A stretch of DNA of 64,000 nucleotides from positions 1,307,590 to 1,371,589 of the forward strand of contig NZ_NIHB01000001.1 of the NCBI RefSeq assembly GCF_002591915.1, in the 5' to 3' direction. The notes beneath the pieces were generated by a model that saw only the letters and a program-made list of their open reading frames with translations, did no database searches and was not told the DNA's origin. Position numbers and translations under genes: made by a program. The DNA comes from Marinicella litoralis. Lineage in GTDB: Bacteria; Pseudomonadota; Gammaproteobacteria; Xanthomonadales; Marinicellaceae. Shown one piece after another: positions 1 to 9,256 of this stretch. The first letter of the stretch is position 1. Each line of letters starts with the position of its first letter.

Positions 1-9
1 GACACTCAA

Positions 10-30
10 CTAAGGGACTATAATGTCCCA
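10..30. repeat. Short inverted repeat near the left edge
   Basis: GGGAC and GTCCC flank a 6-base centre reading TATAAT. It lies in the non-coding stretch ahead of the SMP-30-like gene. It could be a promoter-associated operator or the end of an element cut by the window edge. I see no convincing coding frame in positions 1-150. Confidence 0.3.
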
Positions 31-161
31 TGAGGTGTACCATGAGTAATTAAACTAATCAAGGACAGTCACTGATTAAGAAATCAAAAGAGATCCATGT
101 GGCTGGAGAAGAAACCACTTGTGGTAACATCGTGGTTGATTAAATAACGGGGAGGGGAGCG

Positions 162-1280
162 GTGTCAGTTAAAAATAATTGTTTCGAATTGCAAGGTGTC
201 ACAAATAAATTGATTAAGCACAACTTAAGTTGGATTATGCTGTTGGTTGGGGTTGTTCTGTTGGCCGGTTGTGCCACCACAAAACGTTCAGCCCCAGAAA
301 TACCAGAATGGTCATTCAGTCCAGATATGATCTTTCCAGCCGACCAATCACTGAACAGACCCGAAGACGGGGTGGTGTTGTCTGATGGTCGCTTGGTGGT
401 CGCTGACCAAGTCGCTGGCTTGCGGTTGGTGCAAATCGATGGCACCAGCCGACCTTTTGGTGCTTTTGCAGCGGCTGGATATGTGCACAAGCCACTGCAG
501 TTGGCGGGTGGCGCTAATGGGGTAACACTCGATCCTTCGGGAAAGCACATCCTGGTCAGTGATGTTTACCGGGGTGGTATCTATCGGGTTGATGTTGCTT
601 CTGAGGTCACGACGAAAATTTATCAACACAACTACGGTGTCAACATGGCCCGGGCAGATCGCCAAGATGGTATCTGGTTCACGCAATCCACCCAGAACCG
701 AGCCGAACACGGACAACAAGAACTGTTTCGAGCGGTGGGGGTTGCCATTCCGGACGGTGCACTGTTCTACTTACCAAGAACAGCGACAGGGCACTTGACA
801 GCAGCCATTAAATTGGTTGATGGATTGAACTTCGCCAATGGTTTGGCCTTGGATGAAAAAGCGGGATATTTGTACCTGGCCGAAACTTTGAAAAGCCGGG
901 TGTTGCGGTTTAACCTGGATGTGGCAGCTGGAAAGGTGTCAAACCAAACAGTGCTGCTGGAGGTCAATGGCCCCGACAACATTGAACTGGATCGCCACAA
1001 CAGGCTTTGGGTAGCTTCACCGGTCAGGAATGAGATCACCGTTTTCAATCTGGATACCCTGGTCGCTGAGACGGTGTTCGAAATCAAGACAAATGAAAGC
1101 AGGGGCTTGGCTGAAATGATTGATGCCCGTATGGAGGCAGGTGTGTCATGGTTGGACCTGCTCACCCCCACATTGTGGGAACCGGGTCCTGGATTCATCA
1201 CCGGCATGATGCTGTCACCCGATGATGGACCGGTTTATGTGACGGGTCTGGGCCAAGCATTGGTTCGTTTGCACCGATAA
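162..1280 (+). CDS. SMP-30/gluconolactonase/LRE-like beta-propeller lipoprotein
   Basis: A 372-residue protein with a hydrophobic segment ending in the lipobox LLAGC (residues about 26-36), so it is predicted to be a lipoprotein. The rest reads as a six-bladed propeller of the SMP-30/strictosidine-synthase-like type: repeated GVxLDPSGKHILVSD and NGLALDEKAGYLYLAE signatures place it there. The family contains lactonases and esterases that use a central divalent metal; the substrate cannot be read from sequence. I chose the GTG start at 162 because a strong Shine-Dalgarno (GGAGGGGAG, 151-159) precedes it. The gene stands alone and faces the convergent NhaC operon. Family is fairly sure, activity unknown. 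Confidence 0.8.
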   Translation: MSVKNNCFELQGVTNKLIKHNLSWIMLLVGVVLLAGCATTKRSAPEIPEWSFSPDMIFPADQSLNRPEDGVVLSDGRLVVADQVAGLRLVQIDGTSRPFGAFAAAGYVHKPLQLAGGANGVTLDPSGKHILVSDVYRGGIYRVDVASEVTTKIYQHNYGVNMARADRQDGIWFTQSTQNRAEHGQQELFRAVGVAIPDGALFYLPRTATGHLTAAIKLVDGLNFANGLALDEKAGYLYLAETLKSRVLRFNLDVAAGKVSNQTVLLEVNGPDNIELDRHNRLWVASPVRNEITVFNLDTLVAETVFEIKTNESRGLAEMIDARMEAGVSWLDLLTPTLWEPGPGFITGMMLSPDDGPVYVTGLGQALVRLHR

Positions 1281-1366
1281 AAACCACAGTGATTCATGCA
1301 AACGGACAATCAATTTAAAGTTAAGGCCTCAGTCCCCTGTTACTCAAGGTCCCTTAAACCAATGGG

Positions 1367-1744
1367 TCACTCTGGATTCTTTTTCCATTGAATTGGGCTG
1401 ACATCATCATGATTTAAAACACGTGATTTGCTTCGCTTGATTTTCATAATAAGACCACATTCAGGATCTGGACAAGTGACATGGGAATCAGTTTCTATCC
1501 AATCAGCAGGGTTGTTTTGTCTTTGTTTCATTGGCAGTAAAGGGATGGTAGATTGCAAGGCATAAAGACAAAAATTGTTATTGTTAGGCAGTGAAATTTT
1601 CCCTCCTTGTAAATAAAAGGCATCTCCAACAGTCATATCACAGGTGCAATTGCCGTTAATTTGTTCTACCACAACCTCGAGGTCATACAATTCAAATTGA
1701 TCTTCACGTAGAGTCTTATTTTTTTCATTGGTTTTATTTGTCAT
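1367..1744 (-). CDS. TIGR04076-like small protein
   Basis: A 125-residue soluble protein resembling the TIGR04076 family: a YDLEVVVEQINGNC start, a GDAFYL centre, a FCLYALQS stretch and a late CPDPECG motif. Cysteines at four to five places could bind metal, but this is inference and the family has no assigned function. The ATG at 1744 is preferred over a TTG at 1762. It overlaps the end of the NhaC-type gene by 11 bases, so it is the last gene of the four-gene operon from 5907. A role with the transporter or reductase is possible but not shown. Confidence 0.7.
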   Translation of the reverse strand: MTNKTNEKNKTLREDQFELYDLEVVVEQINGNCTCDMTVGDAFYLQGGKISLPNNNNFCLYALQSTIPLLPMKQRQNNPADWIETDSHVTCPDPECGLIMKIKRSKSRVLNHDDVSPIQWKKNPE

Positions 1745-3134
1745 TGTTACTATTTTTTCCAAATCTGAAGAATAGGGTCATCAGAGCCATCACTAATAAG
1801 CCCCATGACATAAAATTATACAATCCCACTTCCAATGGGCCTACTTGCGGTATGCCGAATTCTTTGCCGGTAGCGGTCATATTTGACATTAATATCACAG
1901 GAATAAAATAGGGTAAAATAAAAGGAAATACACAAGCCATTAAGCTCAGCAAATTGGCTCGCCTTATTTTAGGAACGCCCAATTTTTCTCCGGTCTTGTT
2001 TGAAAAATCCGCAACCATGAGTATGGCTACAATGCTGTGCGTGGTTAAAAGTACAGCGGTACTCATCACACCCGCAATCCAACTTTCGGCTTGCTTTTTT
2101 GTCTTTGCATGTAAGGCCGCAAAATCCACCAAATTCGTCATAAGGCCACTTGCCTTTAAGGTGGCAACAAGCCCCATGAGTAATAGGGTAAATATACTTA
2201 AGCCAACAGCACGATTGATGCCATCAATGATAAAGCTTTTGGCCACATAATTTTCGAGGTCTAATGAAATCACTTGCTCAAAACTCAATAGTCCGGAGCC
2301 CAAGCCGACAATTGTGCCGAATATTAATCCAAAGAGTAAGCCATGTAATAGGTGCTTGCCTTTTAAAAACAGGAATATGATAAGTGCAGGAACGGTTAGC
2401 ATAATTAAACCTGCAGGTTTGCCCGTTAACATCACTTGATTGGTACTTGACTCCACATTGAGCCATGTTGCGGTTATTGTATAGCCAACCAATGCGAGCA
2501 TTGCAGCAGGTACCACGTATTTAATTCGGCTTTTTACGGTTGCTCCAATTTTTGCTTTTTGGCTGAGTGCACTGGCAATGGTGGTGTCTGAAATAGGTGC
2601 TATAAAATCGCCAAAGGCTGCGCCTCCAATGATTGCCCCCGCAAGCGATGGTAAATGAGCGCCTAACACGCCACCGGTTGGATAGAGTAATGGGCTACAA
2701 ATGAGTATGGTTGCAAAGCTGGATCCTGTAGATAAAGATACGATACAACAAATAATGAAAGTTGCCACCACAAAGCCAACGCCATTAAGACTGAGTTGGT
2801 TAGAAATCCAAATAAGTGCTTCAACAAAACCAGTAAGCGTCATCAGGATTCCAATAATGGAAGCCAACATCCAGGCCATAATCATAATCATGACTATTTT
2901 TTGTGACATGCCAGCAATAAAAACTTCTGAGAAAGCCGTTCGGTCTTTGGCCAGGATGAGCCCTAAACTCATGGCTAATATCAGCACAGGCCAAAATCCC
3001 TTTTCGTCTGGAGCACCTGATAATGCGATAGCAACAACGCCAATAATAAAAACGATAAAAGGAATCAGTGCGCCTAATAATCCGCCATAAAATTTAAGCG
3101 CTATTGTATTGTCATCTTGCAGGTCTAATTTCAT
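1734..3134 (-). CDS. NhaC-family Na+/H+ antiporter-like transporter
   Basis: A 466-residue inner-membrane protein with about eleven to twelve hydrophobic segments. The stretch GGAAFGDFIAPISDTTIASA (about residues 172-191) is the characteristic conserved loop of the NhaC family in the ion-transporter superfamily. Family members exchange Na+ for H+, and some exchange organic anions or amino acids, so the true substrate is open. It starts 4 bases after the reductase stop and overlaps the TIGR04076-like gene, so it belongs to one operon with a DUF885 peptidase-like protein. That context would fit uptake of a product released by that enzyme, but this is inference. Confidence 0.85.
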   Translation of the reverse strand: MKLDLQDDNTIALKFYGGLLGALIPFIVFIIGVVAIALSGAPDEKGFWPVLILAMSLGLILAKDRTAFSEVFIAGMSQKIVMIMIMAWMLASIIGILMTLTGFVEALIWISNQLSLNGVGFVVATFIICCIVSLSTGSSFATILICSPLLYPTGGVLGAHLPSLAGAIIGGAAFGDFIAPISDTTIASALSQKAKIGATVKSRIKYVVPAAMLALVGYTITATWLNVESSTNQVMLTGKPAGLIMLTVPALIIFLFLKGKHLLHGLLFGLIFGTIVGLGSGLLSFEQVISLDLENYVAKSFIIDGINRAVGLSIFTLLLMGLVATLKASGLMTNLVDFAALHAKTKKQAESWIAGVMSTAVLLTTHSIVAILMVADFSNKTGEKLGVPKIRRANLLSLMACVFPFILPYFIPVILMSNMTATGKEFGIPQVGPLEVGLYNFMSWGLLVMALMTLFFRFGKNSNNDK

Positions 3135-3138
3135 GTGT

Positions 3139-4182
3139 TTATGTTTCGTTTAGGTTGTATTTCATGATGGCGCCATGCTTGCCAGTTTTGTCGCGCTCCA
3201 ATTCGTAAAAAGGTCCGTGAGGCCCTTTACTTTGACTTGTTATATTGGCAATGGCTTTTAGGTCGTTGTCATCCAAAGAGAAGCCATCCAGTTTTTTTAG
3301 ACTGTTTAGGTGTTTGCTGTTTCGGGCGCCAACAATGGCAGCTGCAACCATTGGTTTTTGCAGTATATATTGGCAAGCAATTTCTGCAATATCAACATGG
3401 TATTTGTCCGCTATGATTCTCAGTGTTTGAAGCAACTCTTGAAATAAGTCGTAACCGCCAAATTCATCAATTATCAGCCTGTATTTTGTTAAGGAGCGAT
3501 TTTCATGAGGTTGTGTTGGGTCTGGTGCCCCTAAATAACGGTCACTCAGAAACCCGCCAGCAACAGAGCCATAGCATAAATACGGTATGTTATATTTTTC
3601 AGCCAAAGCAGTCATGTCACTTTCAACGCGTCTATCTAGCAGTGAGTACTGCACTTGATTGGTGGTGATTTTTACGCCTGCATCAATCAGTTCTTGAATT
3701 CTTTGTGTATCAAAATTGGTGATACCAATATACCTTATTTTTCCACTTTTCTGTAGCTCAGACAAATGTAACGCTGTATCTATATACCCTGGAAATTGAT
3801 AATCCCACCAGGCAAACTGTACCAGATCCAATTGTTCAACCTTAAGTCGTTTGAGTGATCGATTGATGATTTTTTCGGTGTCTTCTTTTTTTAAGGTTGC
3901 CAAGGCAGCATAGTCAGGAACATATTTCGTGTGAATTTGAATAGGCGGTAAATCGCCTGCTCGAAATTCGTCTTGATACTTATGTCTGAACTTGCCAATG
4001 AGTTCCTCTACTCCAGTATAAATATCTGCACAATCAAATGTGGTGATCCCAGCCTTGACGAATTCGCGCATATCTTCAAGGGCCTTGGTTTCGTCAATTT
4101 TTCCATGGCCTCCAGCAAGGTGCCAACCACCCTTAATGACTTGTGAAATGGAGTATCCTGGTCTTATTTCGATGCGTTTCAT
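3139..4182 (-). CDS. Aldo/keto reductase with altered catalytic tetrad
   Basis: A 347-residue cytosolic TIM-barrel oxidoreductase. Three of the four classical catalytic residues are visible: Asp50 and Tyr55 in FDCADIY and Lys86 in IHTKY. The fourth, normally His in a D-L-V-Q-x-H pattern, is Ala124 here (VQFAWWDY; codon GCC at 3811-3813). The later SNF-like GITNFD, NQVQYSLLDRR and a C-terminal NADP(H)-site-like segment (AAIVGARNSKHL) are present. It lies between the DUF885 gene (3-base gap) and the NhaC-type gene (4-base gap), so it is surely cotranscribed. Either this subfamily naturally lacks the His or activity is changed; substrate unknown. Confidence 0.85.
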   Translation of the reverse strand: MKRIEIRPGYSISQVIKGGWHLAGGHGKIDETKALEDMREFVKAGITTFDCADIYTGVEELIGKFRHKYQDEFRAGDLPPIQIHTKYVPDYAALATLKKEDTEKIINRSLKRLKVEQLDLVQFAWWDYQFPGYIDTALHLSELQKSGKIRYIGITNFDTQRIQELIDAGVKITTNQVQYSLLDRRVESDMTALAEKYNIPYLCYGSVAGGFLSDRYLGAPDPTQPHENRSLTKYRLIIDEFGGYDLFQELLQTLRIIADKYHVDIAEIACQYILQKPMVAAAIVGARNSKHLNSLKKLDGFSLDDNDLKAIANITSQSKGPHGPFYELERDKTGKHGAIMKYNLNET

Positions 4183-4185
4183 GGT

Positions 4186-5907
4186 TTAATTGGGTGTAGT
4201 TAAAGCAAAGATTTTGTAAAATTCATCAATGGGAATAGGGCCAGCTTTCATAATCGTATCCATGAAAAGCTTTAGATTGAATTGACTTCCAAGGCGCTCT
4301 TTTTCAGCCTGTAATAATGTTGTGAATTGGCTTCCTCCTAAAAAGTAGGATGTTAATTGCATGGGCGAACTCATGATTCTTCCCCACAGGCTTTTGGCAA
4401 ATTGTGGTGCCAGTAATGAGGTCTCGGTTGAAAATTTCATGACCTGATCTTGACTCCATCCATTGCAATGAACTTGAACTGAGGTATATGCCCGGTTTGC
4501 ATTTTCAAGGCGTTTGCGTAAATGTGCCAAATAGGTCAAGTGATTCTCTTTTTCCCAGCCAGCATCAAGCAGAACTTTTTCGGTGAATGTCGCCCAACCT
4601 TCGGTGTAGATGCCATAAGGGAATAACAAGCGTATTGGGTGTGCAGTTTCCCTGCTTATTTTAAGCTGCATGTAATGACCCGGAAATAATTCGTGGATGA
4701 CGATCATGCGATTGAATGGTTTATTGAATGATGCCCAAAAATCCAGCTGCTCTTGCTTTGGAAGCGTTTCAGGAATGGAAGGTAAATTCAAAGTGGTGAT
4801 TGGATTGGGGTCAAAAGGTGGCGCACTGGCTACCCATCCAATTCTGGCTGCAGGACCTGCACTTTCTGGAGCCGTGATGATGCGTAAGGTGTTGTTTTTG
4901 GGTAATGTGGCTATTTCATTTTTTTTGATGAATTGAACAGCCGCTTCCGAGAGTTGATTCCAGAATTGAAGATAGTCTTCAGCGTTCAAAGGCGCATCCT
5001 TTTCCATATCAGCAAGTGCTTTTGCAGTCAGCTCGTGGTAATTATCTGGAATGGTTTCATCAGGGTAGGTCGCATTTAAATACGATTTTGCAACGTCGCC
5101 CATCAACGCCCTGACAATTTCTATTTCTTCCAATGCCATTTGAGCAAGTGCTTCAGGAGTCAAGTCGCTGTCTGTGTATAATCTTAACCTTCTGGCATAC
5201 TCATCGTAACCAATGATTTTGTTTGGTTTTGAGGTATTTGTGCTGAGTGTATCTTTGGCAAATGAATGTAACCCATCCAAGTTTTTTATGCTACTTTGTA
5301 GTTTTGAGTCGAAGCCTTGACAACTATTTGTTGAGAATTCTGCTTGAAGAGATTGACTCAAGTCATTTTTGTAAAACGCCAAAGTCGCATTGAGACTTTC
5401 GATACCTCTGGATAAATCATCTTCGGCAACCATTGTGAGGTTGTTTTTTGCAGCTTGACTGAGTGCTGTTACTTGCTGAAGCCGTTGACAAATCAAATTG
5501 ATTTTTTCAGGTGTAATTAAATAATCTGCTTTTAATATTGGATCGATGGCACCGGCAATAAGTCTTGTGTACATCAGCAGAGAACTTTTGTGCAATGACA
5601 ACTTTTTCCATTGATCTATTTCTGATAGCACTTGAACACGCAATAATCGTGCATCAATGGCATCAATATCAACGTCTTTTTTTGAAAGGTCTAATAACAC
5701 TTGTTCATTAAAGCTGAGCCATTTTTCAATGTTGTTTTTGGAAAAATTTTCAAATTGAAATATGGAAGCATGAATTCCTCTTGACAGTGATTTTGATGGA
5801 TAGAACTTCTTCCATTCAGTGATGTATGTCTCATCAAGGCCATGCGACCACGTTGTGGTGTTCAGAAAAAAGAGCAGTGCAAAGAGTATTTTTTTTAAGG
5901 CTTTCAT
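4186..5907 (-). CDS. DUF885 family exported metallopeptidase-like protein
   Basis: A 573-residue protein with an N-terminal signal peptide (about residues 1-21, FALLFFLNTTTWS) and an all-helical DUF885 body. The diagnostic HELFPGH motif sits near residue 404, followed by EGWATFTE about 35 residues later, giving an HExxPGH plus downstream Glu arrangement like a gluzincin zinc site. The family is thought to hydrolyse peptides or related amides, but most members are uncharacterised. It is the first gene of the operon that continues with an aldo/keto reductase, an NhaC-type transporter and a TIGR04076-like protein. Predicted periplasmic. No good Shine-Dalgarno precedes the ATG. Confidence 0.85.
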   Translation of the reverse strand: MKALKKILFALLFFLNTTTWSHGLDETYITEWKKFYPSKSLSRGIHASIFQFENFSKNNIEKWLSFNEQVLLDLSKKDVDIDAIDARLLRVQVLSEIDQWKKLSLHKSSLLMYTRLIAGAIDPILKADYLITPEKINLICQRLQQVTALSQAAKNNLTMVAEDDLSRGIESLNATLAFYKNDLSQSLQAEFSTNSCQGFDSKLQSSIKNLDGLHSFAKDTLSTNTSKPNKIIGYDEYARRLRLYTDSDLTPEALAQMALEEIEIVRALMGDVAKSYLNATYPDETIPDNYHELTAKALADMEKDAPLNAEDYLQFWNQLSEAAVQFIKKNEIATLPKNNTLRIITAPESAGPAARIGWVASAPPFDPNPITTLNLPSIPETLPKQEQLDFWASFNKPFNRMIVIHELFPGHYMQLKISRETAHPIRLLFPYGIYTEGWATFTEKVLLDAGWEKENHLTYLAHLRKRLENANRAYTSVQVHCNGWSQDQVMKFSTETSLLAPQFAKSLWGRIMSSPMQLTSYFLGGSQFTTLLQAEKERLGSQFNLKLFMDTIMKAGPIPIDEFYKIFALTTPN

Positions 5908-5977
5908 TTTTGACAGAATTTCTATTATTTTTAGAGTGGCTTAAGGAGGTCCATAAGTATTTATTTTGATATCAATC

Positions 5978-6204
5978 TTACAACTGCGGCTGAGTAAAAT
6001 CCACATCCATTAATTGAAATGCATCCAAGGGATTAATTTCAGTGGCGCGTTCATAAAAGGCAGTGGCATTTAATTTTGCGATCTATCTCTCAGGTCAATT
6101 GATAATGTGTTTTGAATGAATTGTGAATCTGTGGCTTGCCAATTGGCTGTTTCTGTCTTAATTTGAGGTATATATAGTTTTTTTGAAAGCTTAAAGGGGG
6201 AACC
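5978..6204 (-). pseudogene. Frameshifted 3' remnant of an unknown gene
   Basis: Two adjoining minus-strand frames read like the end of a real protein. The first (about 6204 down to 6073) includes KTETANWQATDSQFIQ and ends at a TAA; the second (6082 down to 5978) continues with NATAFYERATEINPLDAFQ and ends in a TAA. The join would lie near 6080-6095. The second part resembles a tetratricopeptide-type helix pair. No start codon or upstream half is present, so this looks like a decayed gene tail in the 351-base gap between the DUF885 and FG-GAP genes. Nothing else is seen in that gap apart from an isolated AGGAGGT on the plus strand. Confidence 0.4.
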
Positions 6205-6258
6205 TCAATACCCTTTAATCAAAAGCTCCCTTTTAGTTCCTTGCATAAACTAAGCTGT

Positions 6259-8184
6259 TCAAAACTGGTTTTCAAAGCCATCTTTAAAGATGATATCGAC
6301 GATTGTGACCTGAAGGGTGATTAGATTGTCGTCATTGGCAAAGCCACCCAGGGCGTTGATGGCAGAGCTGATATCTACAGCCGCGCCTGCATCACGCCAA
6401 CGGCCATCCCACAATCGAACTGACAAGGTGCCTGTGTCACCAGCAACACTGTCAGGATCTGGTAAAAATCGCAGCAGATCGTCAGGTTGCAAAACCAATG
6501 CGTTCAGGTCACTGGATGAGGCCACATCCTGCCAGCTACCGCCGCCAATTTGGGCCTGCCAGGTTCCACTGTCTGCTGCTGCACCACGTACAGCCACTCC
6601 GGCAAAGGCATCCACATCGTCATAAACTGAGCCAAACAGCTCATTGACTGATTGACCTTGCGGTTGTGGCCCACCAAGATTGGATGCGGGTAATTCAAGC
6701 ATACTGACTGTTGCTTTGGGTGCAGCATTGCCGAAAACCACCCAAGGCTTATCACCTGCGCTGTTATTCTCTCCCAACAACAGGTCGTCGACACCATCGT
6801 TGTTGATATCACCGGCCTTGGCTACGATGTTATATAAGCTGTCAACTCGAGTAGATTGAATGAGAAACCCATCGCTGCCATCTAAATCAGCCACATCCTT
6901 GGTAGCCGTAAAGCCGCTGTTACTGCCGAAAACAACGTAAACGCCTGCTTGTTCCTGAGCGAGTCCCGGGAAAGAGCCAAAGGCCAAATCCGCCAAACCG
7001 TCTCCATTGATATCTCCTACCATAGCCAAGTCCTCACCCAACGCCACAACATTGCCTCCAGTGATTGAAAATCCATCCGAGCCGTTCAAAGTAGTCACAT
7101 CAACATTGGCAGAAAACCCGTTCTGGCGGCCAAAAATCACATCGACAACACCATTGAGCTGGTTGTCTAGTCGGCGTGCTACGCTGACATCAGAAATTCC
7201 ATCGCCATTCATATCTCCGCCACCGGACGCAGTGTTTATGCCTTCATCACTGGTCGCTCCAACAATGGTGAATCCGGCAACGGTGCCATTCAGCGCCGAT
7301 ACATTGAGGTTTGCAAAGCCGATATTGTTACCCAGTAATACGGCAGCCTGACCAGGCGTCGCACCATCCCCACTTCGTGGATTGACCACGATAATATCAT
7401 CAAAATCATCATTGTTAAGATCGCCTGCAGTCGACATCTGAATACCCAGATTATCATCCGCATTGCCATTGAGGTGTAGTCCATTCATGCCATCAATTTG
7501 GCTCAGAGCGAACCCGGATGACCAATCATCGGTGCTGTTGGGAGGGCCGAATACCACTGATGCCCTGCCTTCAAACCCATTCCCAAACCAAGGGTCCGCG
7601 ACCAACAAGTCCCCGAAACCGTCATGATTGAAGTCACCGATTGAGGCGCCGACCAGCCAATCGTATATTTGAAAATGCTCGGCGCATGGAGGTGAGACAT
7701 TTCCTGGTAGGTTACAAGTGAGAGGGTCTGAAATGGGGTCTGTGTTTGTATTGCCCAGAAACAGGAAGTTTGTGCCGCTAGAGAAGTCGTCAAAGCCATC
7801 TAAATCAAAATCGCCAATTGCCGAAATATCTTGGCCGAAAGGTCCGTCAGCACATTGTTGTGGAGTGGAATGATTCGGGGTGGCTTGTATTCGTCGACCA
7901 TTGTTGCCATCAAGGTCCGACACGCTGAGAGGCACAGTCAACAAAGCAGCACTGCCGTAAAAAATTGAAACCTCTGCACAGGAAATTCGGCCACCGAGTG
8001 CGAAATCGGCAATGTTGTCACCGTTGAAATCCCCAATACCACCCATCGAGTAAATTTCATTGGTGGTTTCTATCGACCCGCCTTCAGAGGACGTTAACTG
8101 TTCAAGAACAATTAATTCTTGAGCGAGGATTGAAGTATTTGCTAACACGCATCCAAAAACAATCGCTGAAATTCTGGCTCGCAT
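6259..8184 (-). CDS. Exported FG-GAP (integrin-alpha-like) seven-bladed propeller protein
   Basis: A 641-residue secreted protein. The ATG at 8184 follows AGGAGT by 7 bases and gives a clean signal peptide (MRARISAIVFGCVLANTS). Seven FG-GAP motifs are visible, for example GDFNGDNIADFALGG, GDFDLDGFDDF, GDLNNDDFDDIIV, GDMNGDGISDVSV, GDINGDGLADLAFG and GDINNDGVDDLLLG, each with a calcium-binding-like DxDxDG loop. After the propeller (about residue 500) comes a bacterial cadherin-like module with GTWQAQIGGGSWQDV and LSVRLWDG. The last residues, DIIFKDGFENQF, carry a tail shared with three other exported proteins here. Probably a surface or secreted adhesion-type protein; partner unknown. Confidence 0.85.
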   Translation of the reverse strand: MRARISAIVFGCVLANTSILAQELIVLEQLTSSEGGSIETTNEIYSMGGIGDFNGDNIADFALGGRISCAEVSIFYGSAALLTVPLSVSDLDGNNGRRIQATPNHSTPQQCADGPFGQDISAIGDFDLDGFDDFSSGTNFLFLGNTNTDPISDPLTCNLPGNVSPPCAEHFQIYDWLVGASIGDFNHDGFGDLLVADPWFGNGFEGRASVVFGPPNSTDDWSSGFALSQIDGMNGLHLNGNADDNLGIQMSTAGDLNNDDFDDIIVVNPRSGDGATPGQAAVLLGNNIGFANLNVSALNGTVAGFTIVGATSDEGINTASGGGDMNGDGISDVSVARRLDNQLNGVVDVIFGRQNGFSANVDVTTLNGSDGFSITGGNVVALGEDLAMVGDINGDGLADLAFGSFPGLAQEQAGVYVVFGSNSGFTATKDVADLDGSDGFLIQSTRVDSLYNIVAKAGDINNDGVDDLLLGENNSAGDKPWVVFGNAAPKATVSMLELPASNLGGPQPQGQSVNELFGSVYDDVDAFAGVAVRGAAADSGTWQAQIGGGSWQDVASSSDLNALVLQPDDLLRFLPDPDSVAGDTGTLSVRLWDGRWRDAGAAVDISSAINALGGFANDDNLITLQVTIVDIIFKDGFENQF

Positions 8185-8627
8185 AATCACACTCCTGAGT
8201 CGATAAGACCGTAAGTTTACCAATAAATTATGTCAAACTTACCAGTACAAATCAAGAACATATATGAACCAATAGTGTAATTAATCCAGGAAATTAATTA
8301 GACATCGAATCATTGACAGACTTAAGGATTAAGGGGTTTACTGGAGAAACTCAGGATCCTTTACGTCATAAATTTAACCACATAGTAAATACCCAGCTCA
8401 TCAACACTGTTTTACTCACTGAAAGAAAGCTCAACCACTTCTTGTTTAGCGGAGACCTGTATGGTCATCAAAAGCTGTGATTGATTCACATAGGTAGACT
8501 GAAGTCTACAACCCAAACAAACTATCATTTCTACAATAATGAGGTCAAACCCTTTTGTAAAATTAAGTCAGCTGCTAATAGACAATCGTTCCGTTATAAT
8601 TATCAATTTTTCATTACAGGATTTGTT
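8185..8627. other. 443-base intergenic region between divergent genes
   Basis: This gap separates the FG-GAP gene (leftward) from a small secreted-protein gene (rightward). It contains a perfect 7-bp inverted repeat, GTAGACT/AGTCTAC at 8494-8509, and a TATAAT hexamer at 8595-8600, 28 bases before the rightward ATG, without a convincing -35. A 38-codon minus-strand frame (8412-8528) is open but has no ribosome site and is not called. I see no RNA gene. Confidence 0.4.
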
Positions 8628-9122
8628 ATGCGATTATTTCTATGCGGTGTATTTTTACTTTCTAGCCATGGCATTTCTGCGTTTGAAATAGAAAATTTTA
8701 AATCGGGTTCGGCTTGTACAGATAATCAGACATTTGGTTGGATTTGCCATAACAGCAAAGACATCTACGTCACAGGTCAAAGCAAATGCAAATGGAATGG
8801 TGAGTCAAAACCATGTACTTGGTATGGCTTTGAATTTGATTACAGTGACAATAAAAATGGCACTACCATTGAATGTACTTATCAACAATCCTATTCGGGC
8901 AGCATGGGTAACCCCAGTGAAGTCACTATTAAAGACGCTGATTCAGGTTCATATTCATTTGATTTAAAAGAAGCAAGCGGTCACTTTTATAACCCCCAAT
9001 ATATTATTTTAAACACTCGAAGCAAAGATGAAGCGCTGCTTGAAAGTCATACCATTTGCAAAGTCAACAATGAAAAGGTCTTTGAGTTTGGTTTCAACAT
9101 TCACTTCCCAATTTCAAAGTGA
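8628..9122 (+). CDS. Small secreted protein, unknown family
   Basis: A 164-residue protein. The ATG at 8628 is chosen because it follows ACAGGA and opens directly into a signal peptide (MRLFLCGVFLLSSHGISAF); a frame open further upstream would put a 49-residue polar extension before it. The mature part has six cysteines, including CTDNQTFGWIC and CKWNGESKPC, suggesting disulfides in the periplasm or outside the cell, and is rich in Ser, Asn, Tyr and aromatic residues as in small beta-sandwich proteins. I do not recognise a family. It lacks the IFxxxF tail found on other exported proteins in the window. Monocistronic. Confidence 0.65.
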   Translation: MRLFLCGVFLLSSHGISAFEIENFKSGSACTDNQTFGWICHNSKDIYVTGQSKCKWNGESKPCTWYGFEFDYSDNKNGTTIECTYQQSYSGSMGNPSEVTIKDADSGSYSFDLKEASGHFYNPQYIILNTRSKDEALLESHTICKVNNEKVFEFGFNIHFPISK

Positions 9123-9256
9123 ATCATGCTAAATATTAACTAAGTTCAATAAGGTCTGTATCCTTAGCTTGTGTAACAAGGTGCGCCAAATTCAATGTCA
9201 ACTATAAATTGATGGCCTGATAACACACCCCTCTCCAGCCTACAGTAGGTCCCTTA

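Noticed and set aside
5941-5966. Strong AGGAGGT on the plus strand as a ribosome site
   Set aside because: No start codon follows at a working distance and no plus-strand gene is present.
8412-8528. 38-codon minus-strand frame in the gap before the small secreted protein
   Set aside because: No ribosome site, no family resemblance and it overlaps the divergent promoter area; probably chance.
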